DNA from: Amycolatopsis orientalis DSM 43388
GTDB lineage: Bacteria; Actinomycetota; Actinomycetes; Mycobacteriales; Pseudonocardiaceae
Reading direction: 5' to 3'
NCBI RefSeq assembly: GCF_000411975.1
Contig: NZ_ASXG01000058.1
Span: 1-64,000 of the forward strand
Length of the DNA stretch: 64,000 nucleotides
Shown here: positions 1-10,235 of the stretch, in pieces
Layout of the letters: every line of letters starts with the position of its first letter
Position numbering within the stretch: position 1 is the stretch's first letter
Position numbers and translations under genes: made by a program
Notes under the pieces: generated by a model
What the model saw: only the letters and a program-made list of their open reading frames with translations
Told to the model about the DNA's origin: nothing
Databases searched by the model: none

Positions 1-948
1 CATCCTTCCAGGCGAGGCCGAAGCCTCACAGGTGAGGTGTCAACCAAACCCTGAGCAGACCCCCCCGCCACCAACCTCCGACAATCGACGACAGCCACTT
101 GCCCCGCCGCGCGCACCGGTCAGCAACCGCACATATCGAGTACAACACTGCGAGCACGACACGGTAAGGTGCGGATCATGACATCGCCGGAGGCCAGCAG
201 ACGATAGCCGCCCAGCCACGAGCTGGGCGGCGGAGCGACGGGTGCCGGGTTCACTCCCGGGCTGGGCTGACCGGCGGACCTTCACCGCGGGTGCCATGTG
301 GTTGAGCTGTGCCCTAAGCAGGTCCTCGAGCACGTTCAGGGTGCGGTTCTCACCGGCTTGAGCACGCACGACAGGTAGTCAATCGGGCCACTGCGCGCGA
401 GCGACTGGGCCGACGGCAAGCCTGCGCACGACGGCCAAGTCGTGGTGAAGTGTGACGCCGCCGGGTTGGGCGACCGTTCGTAGACGGGTCCGGGGAAGCG
501 CACTCGCTGCCGTGGTGCCGCTGCGCCAAACGTGTCCGGTCACAGCAATACTGCTGGCAAAGCAACCTTGGCAACGCCGCATCCGGACAAGCCCTGCCCG
601 CCATGGCGGCGCGAATGGCTAAGCAGTGCCCGGAGAAATCCGCCTGTCACCACGGCACCTGGGGCAAGCAAGCTCGGCGAACACCGTGCGTGGGCGAGGC
701 CTGCCCGCCACCCGGAACGGTTGGCATGCAGCGCCCGGCAGCACAGTGGCCCGACAAAGGCTGCCGCAAAGCATCCAAAGCCGCGGCGAAGGCCCTGTCC
801 GCAGCACGCGAAGCCGCGGCGAAGCTTCGTCCCGACGCTGCCAGGCACGCGAAGCCCACTCGCGGCACGCCAGCCCCGCTCCGCCGAACGAACCGTCCTC
901 ATCCCTCCGGCGTTCCTGACGCCGACAGTCATTCGGAGTCGATTCGTT
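1..948. other. Stretch without a supported gene
   Basis: I see no convincing coding region here. Several frames are open on both strands, but this is expected at high GC, and none of the translations resembles a known family, has a ribosome binding site or shows a domain. The frame of the downstream efflux gene stays open back to 532, but that extension is rich in Arg, Pro and Ala and looks non-coding. CCGCGGCGAAG occurs at 781 and 814, 33 bp apart, the same period as the array near 9 kb; with only two copies this may be chance. Confidence 0.5.
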
Positions 949-2046
949 TTGCCTCCCGTACTTTTCCTCCTCGCCGGCGCGGTCTTCGCGCAAGGCACCT
1001 CCGAGTTCGTCCTCTCCGGGCTGCTGCCCCAGATCGCCGCGGGCACCGGTGTCTCCCTTGGCACCGCTGGGTTGCTCACGTCCCTCTTCGCGGCCGGGAT
1101 GGTCATCGGCGCGCCAGTTCTCGCGATGCTCGGCAGCAAACTCCCCCGCAAGCTGGCGCTCCTCGCGTTCCTCTGCCTCTTCAGCGGCGTACACGTCGTC
1201 GGCGCCCTCACCACCAACTTTCCGCTCCTGCTCGTCACCCGGGCCCTCGCGGCGTTCGCCAACGCCGGGTTTCTCGCCGTAGCCCTCGCGGCGCTGCCCT
1301 CGCTCGTCCCGGCCGAAGCGGTTGGGCGGGCGACGTCTGTGTTGCTGTCCGGGGTGACGCTCGCGTGCATCGTCGGCGTTCCGGCCGGGACTATGCTCGG
1401 CCAGTACGCCGGGTGGCAGGCTGCGTTCTGGGCCATCGCGGCGATCACCGCGGCAGCGGCGACCGCATTGACCACAATCTCGCTCGACGATCCGCCGGCG
1501 ACGAGCCCGGTGTATCGCGAGTGGCGAGCCCTGGCCCGGCGGCGGGTCGTGGTCATCGTGGGCAAAGGGGTTCTCGTCAACGGCGGGACGTTCGCGGCCT
1601 TCACTTACCTCGGCACGATGACCGCACCAACCGGCTGGGTGCCGGTCGTGCTGGCGATGTTCGGCGTGGGGTCGTTCGTCGGCGTCACGATCGCAGGCAA
1701 GGTGGGCCCGAAGATCCTCAAAACCGGCACCGCTGTGCTGACCATCGTGTGGGTGGCGGCGTTCTTCGCGGCGCAGAGCCTTCCGGGGCTGCTTGCCGCA
1801 GCGTTGGTCACCGGGGCGACCGCGTTCGGCGTCGGGTCCGCGTTGATCGCAGCGATCGTCACCACCGCCAGCACTGACGCGCCGCGGGTGGCCGGGGCGA
1901 TCGCGACCACGGCGTTCAATCTCGGTGCGGTGATCGGGCCCGCGGTGGCAGGGGCCGTCGTCGTGGACGCGGCGCACGCGCGGGCGGCGTTCTGGGTGAG
2001 TGCGGCCTTCACCGCCGCGGCGATGCTCGGAAGGGCGAAGAAGTAG
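949..2046 (+). CDS. cmx: Cmx/CmrA-type chloramphenicol efflux MFS transporter
   Basis: This 365-residue major facilitator protein resembles the Cmx/CmrA family of chloramphenicol/H+ antiporters of the cytoplasmic membrane. The first helix carries the family string GTSEF at residues 15-19, followed by GLLPQIA and GTAGLLTSLFAAGMVIGAP. LVNGGTFAAFTYLG and FGVGSFVGVTIAG in the second half also match the family. The frame is open far upstream, but homology begins at a TTG at 949 with GGAG ten bases before it, so I place the start there. At 365 residues it is somewhat shorter than Cmx (about 390), with the last helix region trimmed. It is convergent with enolase and shares a terminator with it. The substrate is inferred from family only. 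Confidence 0.8.
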   Translation: MPPVLFLLAGAVFAQGTSEFVLSGLLPQIAAGTGVSLGTAGLLTSLFAAGMVIGAPVLAMLGSKLPRKLALLAFLCLFSGVHVVGALTTNFPLLLVTRALAAFANAGFLAVALAALPSLVPAEAVGRATSVLLSGVTLACIVGVPAGTMLGQYAGWQAAFWAIAAITAAAATALTTISLDDPPATSPVYREWRALARRRVVVIVGKGVLVNGGTFAAFTYLGTMTAPTGWVPVVLAMFGVGSFVGVTIAGKVGPKILKTGTAVLTIVWVAAFFAAQSLPGLLAAALVTGATAFGVGSALIAAIVTTASTDAPRVAGAIATTAFNLGAVIGPAVAGAVVVDAAHARAAFWVSAAFTAAAMLGRAKK

Positions 2047-2052
2047 TAAAAA

Positions 2053-2080
2053 GGCGGCCCGGGCGAAAACCCGGGCCGCC
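2053..2080. terminator. Bidirectional terminator hairpin
   Basis: A perfect 11-bp stem (2053-2063 with 2070-2080, GGCGGCCCGGG arm) closes a CGAAAA loop. It sits between the convergent efflux gene and enolase, flanked by short A runs, and can serve both strands. Confidence 0.8.
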
Positions 2081-2095
2081 GCAACAAAGACAAGC

Positions 2096-3400
<1,305 letters not shown>

Positions 3401-3669
3401 TCAGCGCACGCTCCGTGAAGCGCCCCGGCAGCAACGCGGCACCACGGCGAGCCGCACGTCACACCGGAGGCTAGCAGAACTCTTCTGAATCGATCCGGCC
3501 CGACCGGAAGATTCCATTGAGGACAGTCCGAAAGCCTTTTCCCGGCAAAGGGAACGAACCGGATTCCCTCCGCCGGACAACTTCACGCGCCGGACAACCC
3601 GCGTTCATCGCCGGGCCGCGCGGCGCGCATAGCTTCGGCTCCGCCTGGGAGCCGGAGGAGGCCGCCGTC

Positions 3670-5199
3670 ATGTCCAACCCCGTCAGCCGTCGAGGAGCTT
3701 TGGGCCTCATGGGCGCAAGCGCTGCCGTACCACTGCTCGGCACTGGTACGGCCGCTCCGCTCGCGCCAGCGCCGGGCGGCGGCGCGACACCGGTGCAGGG
3801 TTTGCATCTCACGTTCGGCCGCGATCCCGCCCGGCAGATGGTGGTTTCGTGGCTCACCGACGGCCCGGTCCGCCGTCCCCGCGTCCTCTACGGCACGCTC
3901 GACGACGGCTTCGGCTCGTACGCGCCCGCCGTCACCCGCACCTACCTCGACGGCGCTTCCAACCGCACGGTCTGGGTGCACCACGCCGAGATCAACCGGC
4001 TCTCCCCGGACACCGAATACCTCTACGTCGCCCAGCACGACGGCGCGACGCCGGACGCGGGCACGTTCCGCACCGCACCCAGCGGCCGTTCCGCGTTCAC
4101 GTTCACCAGCTTCGGCGACCAGTCGGCGCCGCAGGTCACCTGGGATCTCAAGGGAGCGCCCGCGCTCGACTTCTTCTCCACCCCGGCCACCAAGGACATC
4201 GTCACCGGCATCGAGACCGTCGCGCCGCTGTTCCACCTGCTCAACGGCGACCTCTGCTACGCCAACCTCGACGTCGACCGCGTGCGCACCTGGAACAACT
4301 TCTTCACCAACAACACCCGCTCGGCACGGTACCGGCCGTGGATGCCCGCCGCCGGCAACCACGAGATCGAGAAGAAGAACGGCGCGATCGGGATGGACGC
4401 CTACCAGGCCTACTTCCAGCTGCCCTCCACCGAAACCGACCCGGAGCTCGCCGGACTCTGGTACGGGTTCACCGTCGGCGCGGTCCGGGTGCTCGTGCTG
4501 CAGAACGACGACAACTGCTTGCAGGACGGCGGCGACGTCTACGTCAACGGCTACTCCGGCGGACGGCAGCTCGCCTGGCTGGAGAAGGAACTCGCCGCGG
4601 CGCGGGCGTCGCGCGACGTGGACTGGATCGTCGTCGCGATGCACCAGGTCATGGTCAGCACGTCCGACGCGAACGGTGCCGACCTGGGCCTGCGCGAGAA
4701 GTACGGCCCGCTGTTCGACCGCTACGGCGTGGACCTGGTGCTCTGCGGGCACGAGCACGACTACGAGCGCTCCCTCGCCGTGCACGGCGTCGTCGCGGAA
4801 AGCGAGACGCTCACGCCGAACCCGGTGTCCGACGCGACCGACAACATCGACGCCACGCACGGCACCGTGCACATGATCCTCGGCGGAGGCGGCGTTTCCG
4901 GGACCACCAACGGCAGTTTCTTCAAAGACGGCACCGGAAAGGTGCTGACCGCCGTCGCGGACCAGCGGGATCCGGCCACCGGCAAGCGCAAACCGACCTA
5001 CGTGCGCGAAAAAGCGGTGTGGAGCGCGGTGCGCGACCTCGACCATCCATACGGGTTCGCCGCGTTCACGGTGGATCCTGGACGCCGTCCGGGCGGCACG
5101 ACGACCATGCACGTGACCTACTACAACGTGAACAAACCGACCGGCGAGCTGTCTGTGTTCGAGCGGTTTTCGCTGCACCGCAAGCGCGCCGACGGCTGA
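3670..5199 (+). CDS. Secreted purple-acid-phosphatase-like metallophosphoesterase
   Basis: This 509-residue protein begins with a TAT signal ([10 protein letters not shown], Arg 7-8), so it should be exported folded. A fibronectin-like N-terminal domain (about 45-135) precedes a calcineurin-type metallophosphoesterase domain. The five metal-binding motifs of purple acid phosphatases are seen: FGDQ (D150), GDLCYAN (D194, Y197), GNHE (N230, H231), AMHQ (H325) and GHEHDYE (H361, H363). The tyrosine that gives these enzymes their colour is present. The likely role is release of phosphate from extracellular organic phosphates; the substrate is not determinable here. The ATG at 3670 follows GGAGGAG. 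It is monocistronic, with no visible Pho box that I can defend. Confidence 0.9.
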   Translation: MSNPVSRRGALGLMGASAAVPLLGTGTAAPLAPAPGGGATPVQGLHLTFGRDPARQMVVSWLTDGPVRRPRVLYGTLDDGFGSYAPAVTRTYLDGASNRTVWVHHAEINRLSPDTEYLYVAQHDGATPDAGTFRTAPSGRSAFTFTSFGDQSAPQVTWDLKGAPALDFFSTPATKDIVTGIETVAPLFHLLNGDLCYANLDVDRVRTWNNFFTNNTRSARYRPWMPAAGNHEIEKKNGAIGMDAYQAYFQLPSTETDPELAGLWYGFTVGAVRVLVLQNDDNCLQDGGDVYVNGYSGGRQLAWLEKELAAARASRDVDWIVVAMHQVMVSTSDANGADLGLREKYGPLFDRYGVDLVLCGHEHDYERSLAVHGVVAESETLTPNPVSDATDNIDATHGTVHMILGGGGVSGTTNGSFFKDGTGKVLTAVADQRDPATGKRKPTYVREKAVWSAVRDLDHPYGFAAFTVDPGRRPGGTTTMHVTYYNVNKPTGELSVFERFSLHRKRADG

Positions 5200-5350
5200 C
5201 GTCAACCCCTCCTCCGGCCTGGTCCGGACCACCCCTCAATCCCGGCGAAACGATCCTTGGCGTCGCTACGCTTGCCGTGGACCCGGCGGCCGCAACGGAC
5301 TCCTCTCCCATCGTCCGTCCTTTGTGGACCCTGGGCCGCGAGGAGCGCCC

Positions 5351-6580
5351 ATGGACCACGCCGTCACCCCCTTCGTGCTGGACCCGGCCGCGCCGGACGT
5401 GCACGGCGAGGGCGCCCGGCTTCGCGCCCGCGGACCGCTGACCGTGGTCGAACTGCCGGGCGGCGTGCTCGCCTGGTCGGTCACCAGCCTGCCGCTGCTG
5501 CGCGCCCTGCTCGCCGACCCGCGGGTGTCGAAGGACGCGCGGCGGCACTGGCCCGCCTACCGCGACGGCGCGATCTCCGCCGACTGGTCGCTGCACATCT
5601 GGGTTTCCGTGCAGAACATGTTCACCGCCTACGGAGACGAGCACCGGCGGCTGCGGTCGCTGGTGTCCAAGGCTTTCTCGCCCGGCCGCATCGCCGCGCT
5701 GCGCCCGGTGGTCCAGGAGATCGCCGACGGCCTGCTCGCCGAACTCGACGCCGGGCCGGCCGAAACCGACCTGCGCGAACAGTACTGCTACCGGCTGCCG
5801 ATCGAGGTGATCTGCCGGCTGGTCGGGGTCCCCGAGCAAACGCGGCCGGGCCTGCGCACCGCGGTGGCCGGGATGTTCGCGACGTCGGCGACCGCGGAAG
5901 AGGCGACCGCGAATGTCGAGCTGCTGTACGGGATTCTCGCCGACCTCGTCGACCAGCGGCGCGCCGAACCCGGCGACGACCTCGCCACCGCGCTGATCGC
6001 CGCTCGAGACTGCGACGGTTCCCGGTTGAGCGAAGCGGAACTGGTGGACACGCTGATCCTGGTGATCACCGCCGGGCACGAGACGACGGTGAACCTGCTC
6101 GACCAGGCCGTGACCGCGCTGCTCACGCATCCCGCGCAGCTGCGGCAGGTCCTCGACGGAACGCGCACCTGGCCGGACGTGGTGGACGAGACGTTGCGCT
6201 GGCAGTCCCCGATCTCGCACCTGCCGTTGCGGTTCGCGCGCGAGGACATCGAGGTCGCGGGCACGACCATCCGCGCGGGCGACCCGATCCTCCCGTCCTT
6301 CGGCCCGGCCGGACGCGACGAGCACCGCCACGGTCCGGACGCGAACGAATTCGACTTGTCCCGCAAGGACAAATCAGCGCTCGCGTTCGGCTACGGCGTG
6401 CACTACTGCCTCGGCGCGCAGCTCGCCCGGATGGAGGCGGAGTACGGGCTGCCCGCGTTGTTCGAGCGGTTCCCGGAGTTGGCGCTGGCCGTGGCCGAGG
6501 AGGAGCTGAAACCGGTGCCGTCGTTCATCACCAACGGGCATGTGACGCTGCCGGTGCGGTTGCGGAGCCGGACCGGATGA
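5351..6580 (+). CDS. Cytochrome P450
   Basis: This 409-residue soluble bacterial P450 has the heme-binding segment [17 protein letters not shown] with Cys353 as thiolate ligand, the I-helix AGHETT at 241-246 with the normal acid-alcohol pair, and ExxR at 280-283 (ETLR). The start at 5351 follows AGGAG. It resembles the CYP105/CYP107 style of actinomycete P450s. No ferredoxin or reductase gene is adjacent, so it must borrow redox partners. Its neighbour on the other strand is a CoA racemase, which does not reveal the substrate. Confidence 0.92.
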   Translation: MDHAVTPFVLDPAAPDVHGEGARLRARGPLTVVELPGGVLAWSVTSLPLLRALLADPRVSKDARRHWPAYRDGAISADWSLHIWVSVQNMFTAYGDEHRRLRSLVSKAFSPGRIAALRPVVQEIADGLLAELDAGPAETDLREQYCYRLPIEVICRLVGVPEQTRPGLRTAVAGMFATSATAEEATANVELLYGILADLVDQRRAEPGDDLATALIAARDCDGSRLSEAELVDTLILVITAGHETTVNLLDQAVTALLTHPAQLRQVLDGTRTWPDVVDETLRWQSPISHLPLRFAREDIEVAGTTIRAGDPILPSFGPAGRDEHRHGPDANEFDLSRKDKSALAFGYGVHYCLGAQLARMEAEYGLPALFERFPELALAVAEEELKPVPSFITNGHVTLPVRLRSRTG

Positions 6581-6598
6581 CCGGCCGGAGCCCGCGCG

Positions 6599-7693
6599 CT
6601 AGGCACCCCAGTCGGCGAGCACCTTCTCCGTGTCCGCGCCCGGGACCGGCGGCGAGGACGGCGTCTCCGGCGTGCTGCGCGAAAACCGCGGCGCCGGCGC
6701 GGGCTGCACGATCCCGTCCAGCTCGATCAGGCCGGACCGCGCCGCGATGTGCGGATGCCGGGGAGCCTCGTCGGGCGCGAGGACGGGCGTGACGCACGCG
6801 TCGGTGCCGTCGAAGACCTCGGCCCATTCGTCGCGGGTCCGGGTCAGGAACACGCGGGTGAACGCGGCGCGCAGCGCCGGCCAGCCGGCGCGGTCCAGCT
6901 GCGCCGGGAGGTCTTCGCCGGCGAGCCCGAGGCCGTCCAGGAGAGCCGCGTAGAACTGCGGCTCCAGGGAGCCGACAGCGACGTAACGGCCGTCCGCGCA
7001 GACGTAGGTGTCGTAGAAGGGCGCGCCGCCGTCCAGGAGGTTCGTGCCGCGTTCGTCGGACCAGGAACCCATGCCGCGCAAGGCCCACATCATCTGGGAG
7101 AGCACGTTCGCGCCGTCGACCATCGCCGCGTCCACGACCTGGCCGCGTCCGGTCCGGCCGCGTTCCCACAACGCCGCGAGCACGCCCGCGACCAGGAACA
7201 TCGAGCCGCCGCCGAAGTCGCCGACCAGGTTGAGCGGCGGCACCGGACGTTCGCCGGCGCGGCCGATCGCGTGCAGGACCCCGGTGAGGCCGAGGTAGTT
7301 GATGTCGTGCCCGGCGCGCTGGGCGAGCGGGCCGTCCTGGCCCCAGCCGGTCATCCGGCCGTAGACCAGGCTGGGGTTGGCCGCGAAGCAGTCGTCCGGG
7401 CCGACGCCGAGCCGTTCGGTGACGCCCGGGCGCAGTCCTTCGATCAGCACGTCCGCTTTCGCCGCGAGCCGCAGGACCAGCTCGCGGCCTTCGGCGGTCT
7501 TGAGGTCCGCGGCGACCGAGCGGCGGCCGCGCAGCAACGGGTCCGGTTTGCCGCCGGTGAGGTCGAGCGATCCGGAAGGCCGTTCCACGCGGACGACGTC
7601 CGCGCCCAGGTCGGCGAGCACCATGCACGCGTGCGGCCCCGGGCCGATCCCGGCCAGCTCGACGACTTTCAGCCCGCTCAACGGTCCCGCCAC
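6599..7693 (-). CDS. mcr: Alpha-methylacyl-CoA racemase
   Basis: This class III CoA-transferase fold protein of 364 residues is very similar along its whole length to mycobacterial Mcr. It epimerises 2-methylacyl-CoA esters, which is needed before beta-oxidation of methyl-branched or sterol side chains. The catalytic pair is H129 (GHDINY) and D159 (VGDFGGG). The motifs [20 protein letters not shown]-like and [10 protein letters not shown] match the family. The GTG at 7693 is preferred because AGGAGG lies just before it and the family N-terminus AGPLSGL follows. It is monocistronic and convergent with the P450 gene. Confidence 0.93.
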   Translation of the reverse strand: MAGPLSGLKVVELAGIGPGPHACMVLADLGADVVRVERPSGSLDLTGGKPDPLLRGRRSVAADLKTAEGRELVLRLAAKADVLIEGLRPGVTERLGVGPDDCFAANPSLVYGRMTGWGQDGPLAQRAGHDINYLGLTGVLHAIGRAGERPVPPLNLVGDFGGGSMFLVAGVLAALWERGRTGRGQVVDAAMVDGANVLSQMMWALRGMGSWSDERGTNLLDGGAPFYDTYVCADGRYVAVGSLEPQFYAALLDGLGLAGEDLPAQLDRAGWPALRAAFTRVFLTRTRDEWAEVFDGTDACVTPVLAPDEAPRHPHIAARSGLIELDGIVQPAPAPRFSRSTPETPSSPPVPGADTEKVLADWGA

Positions 7694-7902
7694 ACGTCCT
7701 CCTCGGCTCCGGCGCCCCTGCGGCGGCGACCCTACCGGCCAGTCGCCCGCGGTTCCGCGCGTGTGGGGTAACCCACCCGTGGCCCGACCCGGGCAGAACC
7801 GGCGCCTCGCCTCACCCGAACCGGGGACTGGCGTCTCGTCACCCGGTCGGCCGGGTACCCGGCTGGTATCCATGTGTCACGAATAGATCAAGGAGGATTT
7901 CG

Positions 7903-8526
7903 ATGAGCTTTTTCGACCAGGCGAAGGACAAGATCCAGGAATTCGCGGGCAACAACCCGGACAAAATCGGCCAGGGCATCGACAAGGCCGCCGAATTCGC
8001 CGACGAGAAAACCGGCGGCCAGCACGGCGACCAGATCCGCCAGGGCGCGGACAAGCTGAAGGAAAACTTCGGCGGCGGCCACCAGGGCGGCCAGGAACAG
8101 GGCGGACAGCAGCAGGGCGGCTTCGGCCAAGGCGACCAGGGCGGCCAGGGCGGCTTCGAGCAGGGCGGCCAGCAGGGCGGTTTCCAGCAGGGCGGCCAAG
8201 GCGGCTTCGAACAGGGCGGCCAGGGCGGCGGCTTCCAGCAGGGCGGCCAAGGCGGCTTCGAGCAGGGCGGCCAGCAGGGCGGCTTCCAGGAAGGCGGCCA
8301 GGGCGGCGGCTTCGAACAGGGCGGCCAGCGGGGCGGCTACGGCGAGGGCGGCCAGGGCGGCTTCCAGGAAGGCGGCCAGCAGGGCGGCTTCGGCCAGGGC
8401 GAGCAGCGCGGCGGTTACGAGCAGGGCGGCCAGCAGGGCTTCGAGCAGGGCGGCCAGCAAGGCGGCTACGAGCAGCAGGGCGGCTACGACCAGGGCGGCC
8501 AGCAGGGCGAGTGGGGCAACCAGTAA
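7903..8526 (+). CDS. MT0933/Rv0909-like N-terminus with Gly/Gln-rich repeat tail
   Basis: This 207-residue protein has a strong AGGAGG ribosome binding site. Residues 1-55 form a charged amphipathic helical segment resembling the actinobacterial Rv0909/MT0933 antitoxin-like family (FDQAKDKI, IDKAAEFADEKTGG). Residues 60-207 are almost entirely Gly and Gln with Phe, Tyr and Glu at regular places, in variations of GGQ-GGF-EQ. There is no signal peptide or membrane segment. Such a low-complexity Gln/Gly/aromatic tail is prion-like in composition; self-association is an inference. No toxin gene is adjacent, so a classical toxin-antitoxin role is not supported here. Confidence 0.75.
   Translation: MSFFDQAKDKIQEFAGNNPDKIGQGIDKAAEFADEKTGGQHGDQIRQGADKLKENFGGGHQGGQEQGGQQQGGFGQGDQGGQGGFEQGGQQGGFQQGGQGGFEQGGQGGGFQQGGQGGFEQGGQQGGFQEGGQGGGFEQGGQRGGYGEGGQGGFQEGGQQGGFGQGEQRGGYEQGGQQGFEQGGQQGGYEQQGGYDQGGQQGEWGNQ
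8090..8520 (+). repeat. Coding repeat tract of GGC-rich short units
   Basis: The tail of the Gly/Gln-rich gene consists of imperfect short units built on CAGGGCGGC and GGCTTC. Codons for Gly are nearly all GGC and for Gln nearly all CAG, so the DNA itself is repetitive and prone to slippage. Confidence 0.8.
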
Positions 8527-8714
8527 TACCGACGGTGGTTTTGGCCTGAGGTCTCGCGATTCGCCCGCTTCGGGAAGCCGCGCGAAGGTGCCGTGGCAAC
8601 CGAGGTGCGGACTGCGAACCGGCCACGGCCAAGTGAATTGGGCACGACGGAGCCTCCGGAACCGGCGCGGCACACGAGTTGCGCGAGTCGCGAGGCTCGG
8701 CAACCAACCGCGGC

Positions 8715-9200
8715 GGCAAGCCACTCGAGTCGGACACCTACCGCGGCAGCAAGCCGTCCGAGGTGAGGGCACTGCCGCGGCAAGCAATCCGAGCCGCGGA
8801 GCCACTACCGCGGCAGGCAAACCGAGTCGGGCACTCACCGCGGCGGCAGGCGTCCCAGCCGGGCACCCACCGCCGCGGCAAGCAACCCGAGTCGGGGACC
8901 CACCGCCGCGGCAAGCAGTCCGAGTCGGGAACCCACTGCGGCGGCAGGCAGTCCGAGTCGGGAACCCACTGCGGCGGCAGGCAATCCGAGTCGGGAACCC
9001 ACTGCCGCGGCAGGCAATCCGAGTCGGGAACCCACTGCCGCGGCAGGCAATCCGAGTCGGGCACTCACCGCGGCGGCAGGTGCCCCAGCCGGACACCCAC
9101 CGCCGCGGCAGGCAATGCGAGTCGGCCCGCCGCTGCGGCCGCACACCGCCCGAGTCGGCAGCAACGTGCAGCAGCAAGCCGCCCGAGTCGGACCCCGGCA
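8715..9200. repeat. 33-bp tandem repeat array, about 15 copies
   Basis: The core CCGAGTCGGG recurs with a period of 33 bp (occasionally 31 or 32) at about 8725, 8758, 8789, 8822, 8854, 8887, 8920, 8953, 8986, 9019, 9052, 9084, 9117, 9150 and 9183. Central copies are nearly identical and the edges decay. There are no spacers, so it is not CRISPR. The period is a multiple of three, so several frames stay open on both strands and give repetitive peptides, but I see no ribosome binding site or family match. I treat it as a non-coding minisatellite. Confidence 0.85.
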
Positions 9201-9271
9201 ACACGCTGCCGCTCAGGGCTCGGCGAACCGAGCGAGACGGGAGTCGCGAGGATCGGCCGAGACGAGCCAAA

Positions 9272-9313
9272 CGTGAGTCGGTCACCGCGGTCAGGCGCGG
9301 TGACCGACTCACG
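9272..9313. repeat. Perfect 18-bp palindrome with CGTGAGT ends
   Basis: The arms 9272-9289 and 9296-9313 are exact inverted repeats around a 6-nt loop. The outer ends CGTGAGT/ACTCACG are shared with the palindromes at 45663 and 55256. It lies in the gene-free stretch after the 33-bp array. Confidence 0.85.
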
Positions 9314-9444
9314 CCTCGGGCGGGCCGAGCGAACTGGCTTCCACGAGCGCCCGTACGAAACGGTGGCGGCGGGTAATCCGCGTAATCCCCCGGACGTGGC
9401 CAGGATTCATTCGGTCGCTTAGCCAACCAGGCACACCGAGTGAC

Positions 9445-9510
9445 CCGGGGCGGCATTTTCCACGCAGTTTCCGACGTGTTCACCTTGAGCGCGCGAAAAT
9501 GCCGCCCCGG
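9445..9510. terminator. Long-loop inverted repeat downstream of the methyltransferase gene
   Basis: A 16-bp perfect inverted repeat (9445-9460 with 9495-9510; CCGGGGCGGCATTTT arm) encloses a 34-nt loop. It lies just past the 3' end of the minus-strand gene at 9571 and could act as its terminator. The loop contains GAGCGCGCGAAAA, a motif also seen beside the hairpins at 16.67 and 28.67 kb. Confidence 0.55.
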
Positions 9511-9570
9511 TTTCCCTCAGCCCGCGAAGCGCCGAATTTCTTTCCCGACTCCGCGCGCTTCCCCGCCTGC

Positions 9571-10203
9571 TCAGCCGGGTTTGCGCGCCGAGATCAGCAC
9601 GTGTTCCTCCGGCTCCGCACCCGGCTTGCCGGGCTCGAACCGCTCCGTCCGGGTTCCGGTCACCTCGAGCCCGGCCGCGCGCACCCGGTCGACCAGGGCG
9701 TCCGTCGGGAAGCTGGTCACCCGGATCGCGTGGCCGAGGAACTCGATCGGCAGGTCCTCGATGTCGGCGGGCACGGTCACCAGCGCGAACCTCCCGCCCG
9801 GCGCCAGCCAGCCCGCGATGCGGCGCAGGACTCGCTCCGTCTCGGCCCGCGACAGCTGCACGAACGAGAAGAACGCGCAGACCGCGTCCCAGGACCCCGG
9901 CGACGTCTCCCATTCCCGCACGTCAACCTGCACGAACTCGGCGCCGGGCACCTGTTCGCGGGCGATCCGCACCATCTCCGCGGACACGTCGATCCCGGTC
10001 ACCCGATGTCCGGCAGCGGCGAGCTTCTCCGCGGCGGGACGACCGGTGCCGCTGCCGACGTCCAGCACTCGCGCGGACGGCGGGAGCGCGTCGATCAACT
10101 CCCGCAGCGCCGCTTCCACCACCGGCCGGTGGCCGAACGCCTCCTCGTACTTGACACCGATCGCGTCGAACAGCTCCGCCGCGGTGGTCAGTTCCTCGGA
10201 CAT
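9571..10203 (-). CDS. Class I SAM-dependent methyltransferase
   Basis: This cytosolic protein of 210 residues has the Rossmann methyltransferase core: motif I VLDVGSGTG at 46-54, an acidic residue ending strand 2 (GIDVS), VDVREW, and a post-motif segment with WLAPGGRFALVTVP. It resembles the generic Methyltransf_25/11 families; the acceptor cannot be inferred. The start at 10203 follows GGGAG. It is the last gene of a minus-strand run after the GntR and membrane protein genes, 32 bp downstream of the latter. Confidence 0.85.
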   Translation of the reverse strand: MSEELTTAAELFDAIGVKYEEAFGHRPVVEAALRELIDALPPSARVLDVGSGTGRPAAEKLAAAGHRVTGIDVSAEMVRIAREQVPGAEFVQVDVREWETSPGSWDAVCAFFSFVQLSRAETERVLRRIAGWLAPGGRFALVTVPADIEDLPIEFLGHAIRVTSFPTDALVDRVRAAGLEVTGTRTERFEPGKPGAEPEEHVLISARKPG

Positions 10204-10235
10204 CCGGTCTCCCCTCGCCGTCGAGGGCATCCAGG

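Noticed and set aside
1-604. Minus-strand open frames near the window start as a transposase remnant
   Set aside because: No recognisable transposase motif, terminal repeats or frame coherence could be seen.
532-948. N-terminal extension of the efflux pump
   Set aside because: Arg/Pro-rich composition, no homology, and a better start with a ribosome binding site at 949.
3583-5232. Long minus-strand frame opposite the phosphatase
   Set aside because: A typical antisense shadow in GC-rich coding DNA, with no domain content.
5351-7693. Natural-product biosynthetic cluster around the P450 and CoA racemase
   Set aside because: No PKS, NRPS, terpene or RiPP core genes exist in the window; the neighbours are generic metabolism.
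7903-8070. Toxin-antitoxin pair at the Rv0909-like gene
   Set aside because: No adjacent small toxin gene is seen on either side.
8715-9200. CRISPR array
   Set aside because: Units are directly adjacent with no unique spacers, and no cas genes are present.
8679-9422. Open frames through the 33-bp repeat array on both strands
   Set aside because: They exist because the period is a multiple of three and the DNA lacks stops. There is no ribosome binding site, start context or family match, and all strands are equally open.
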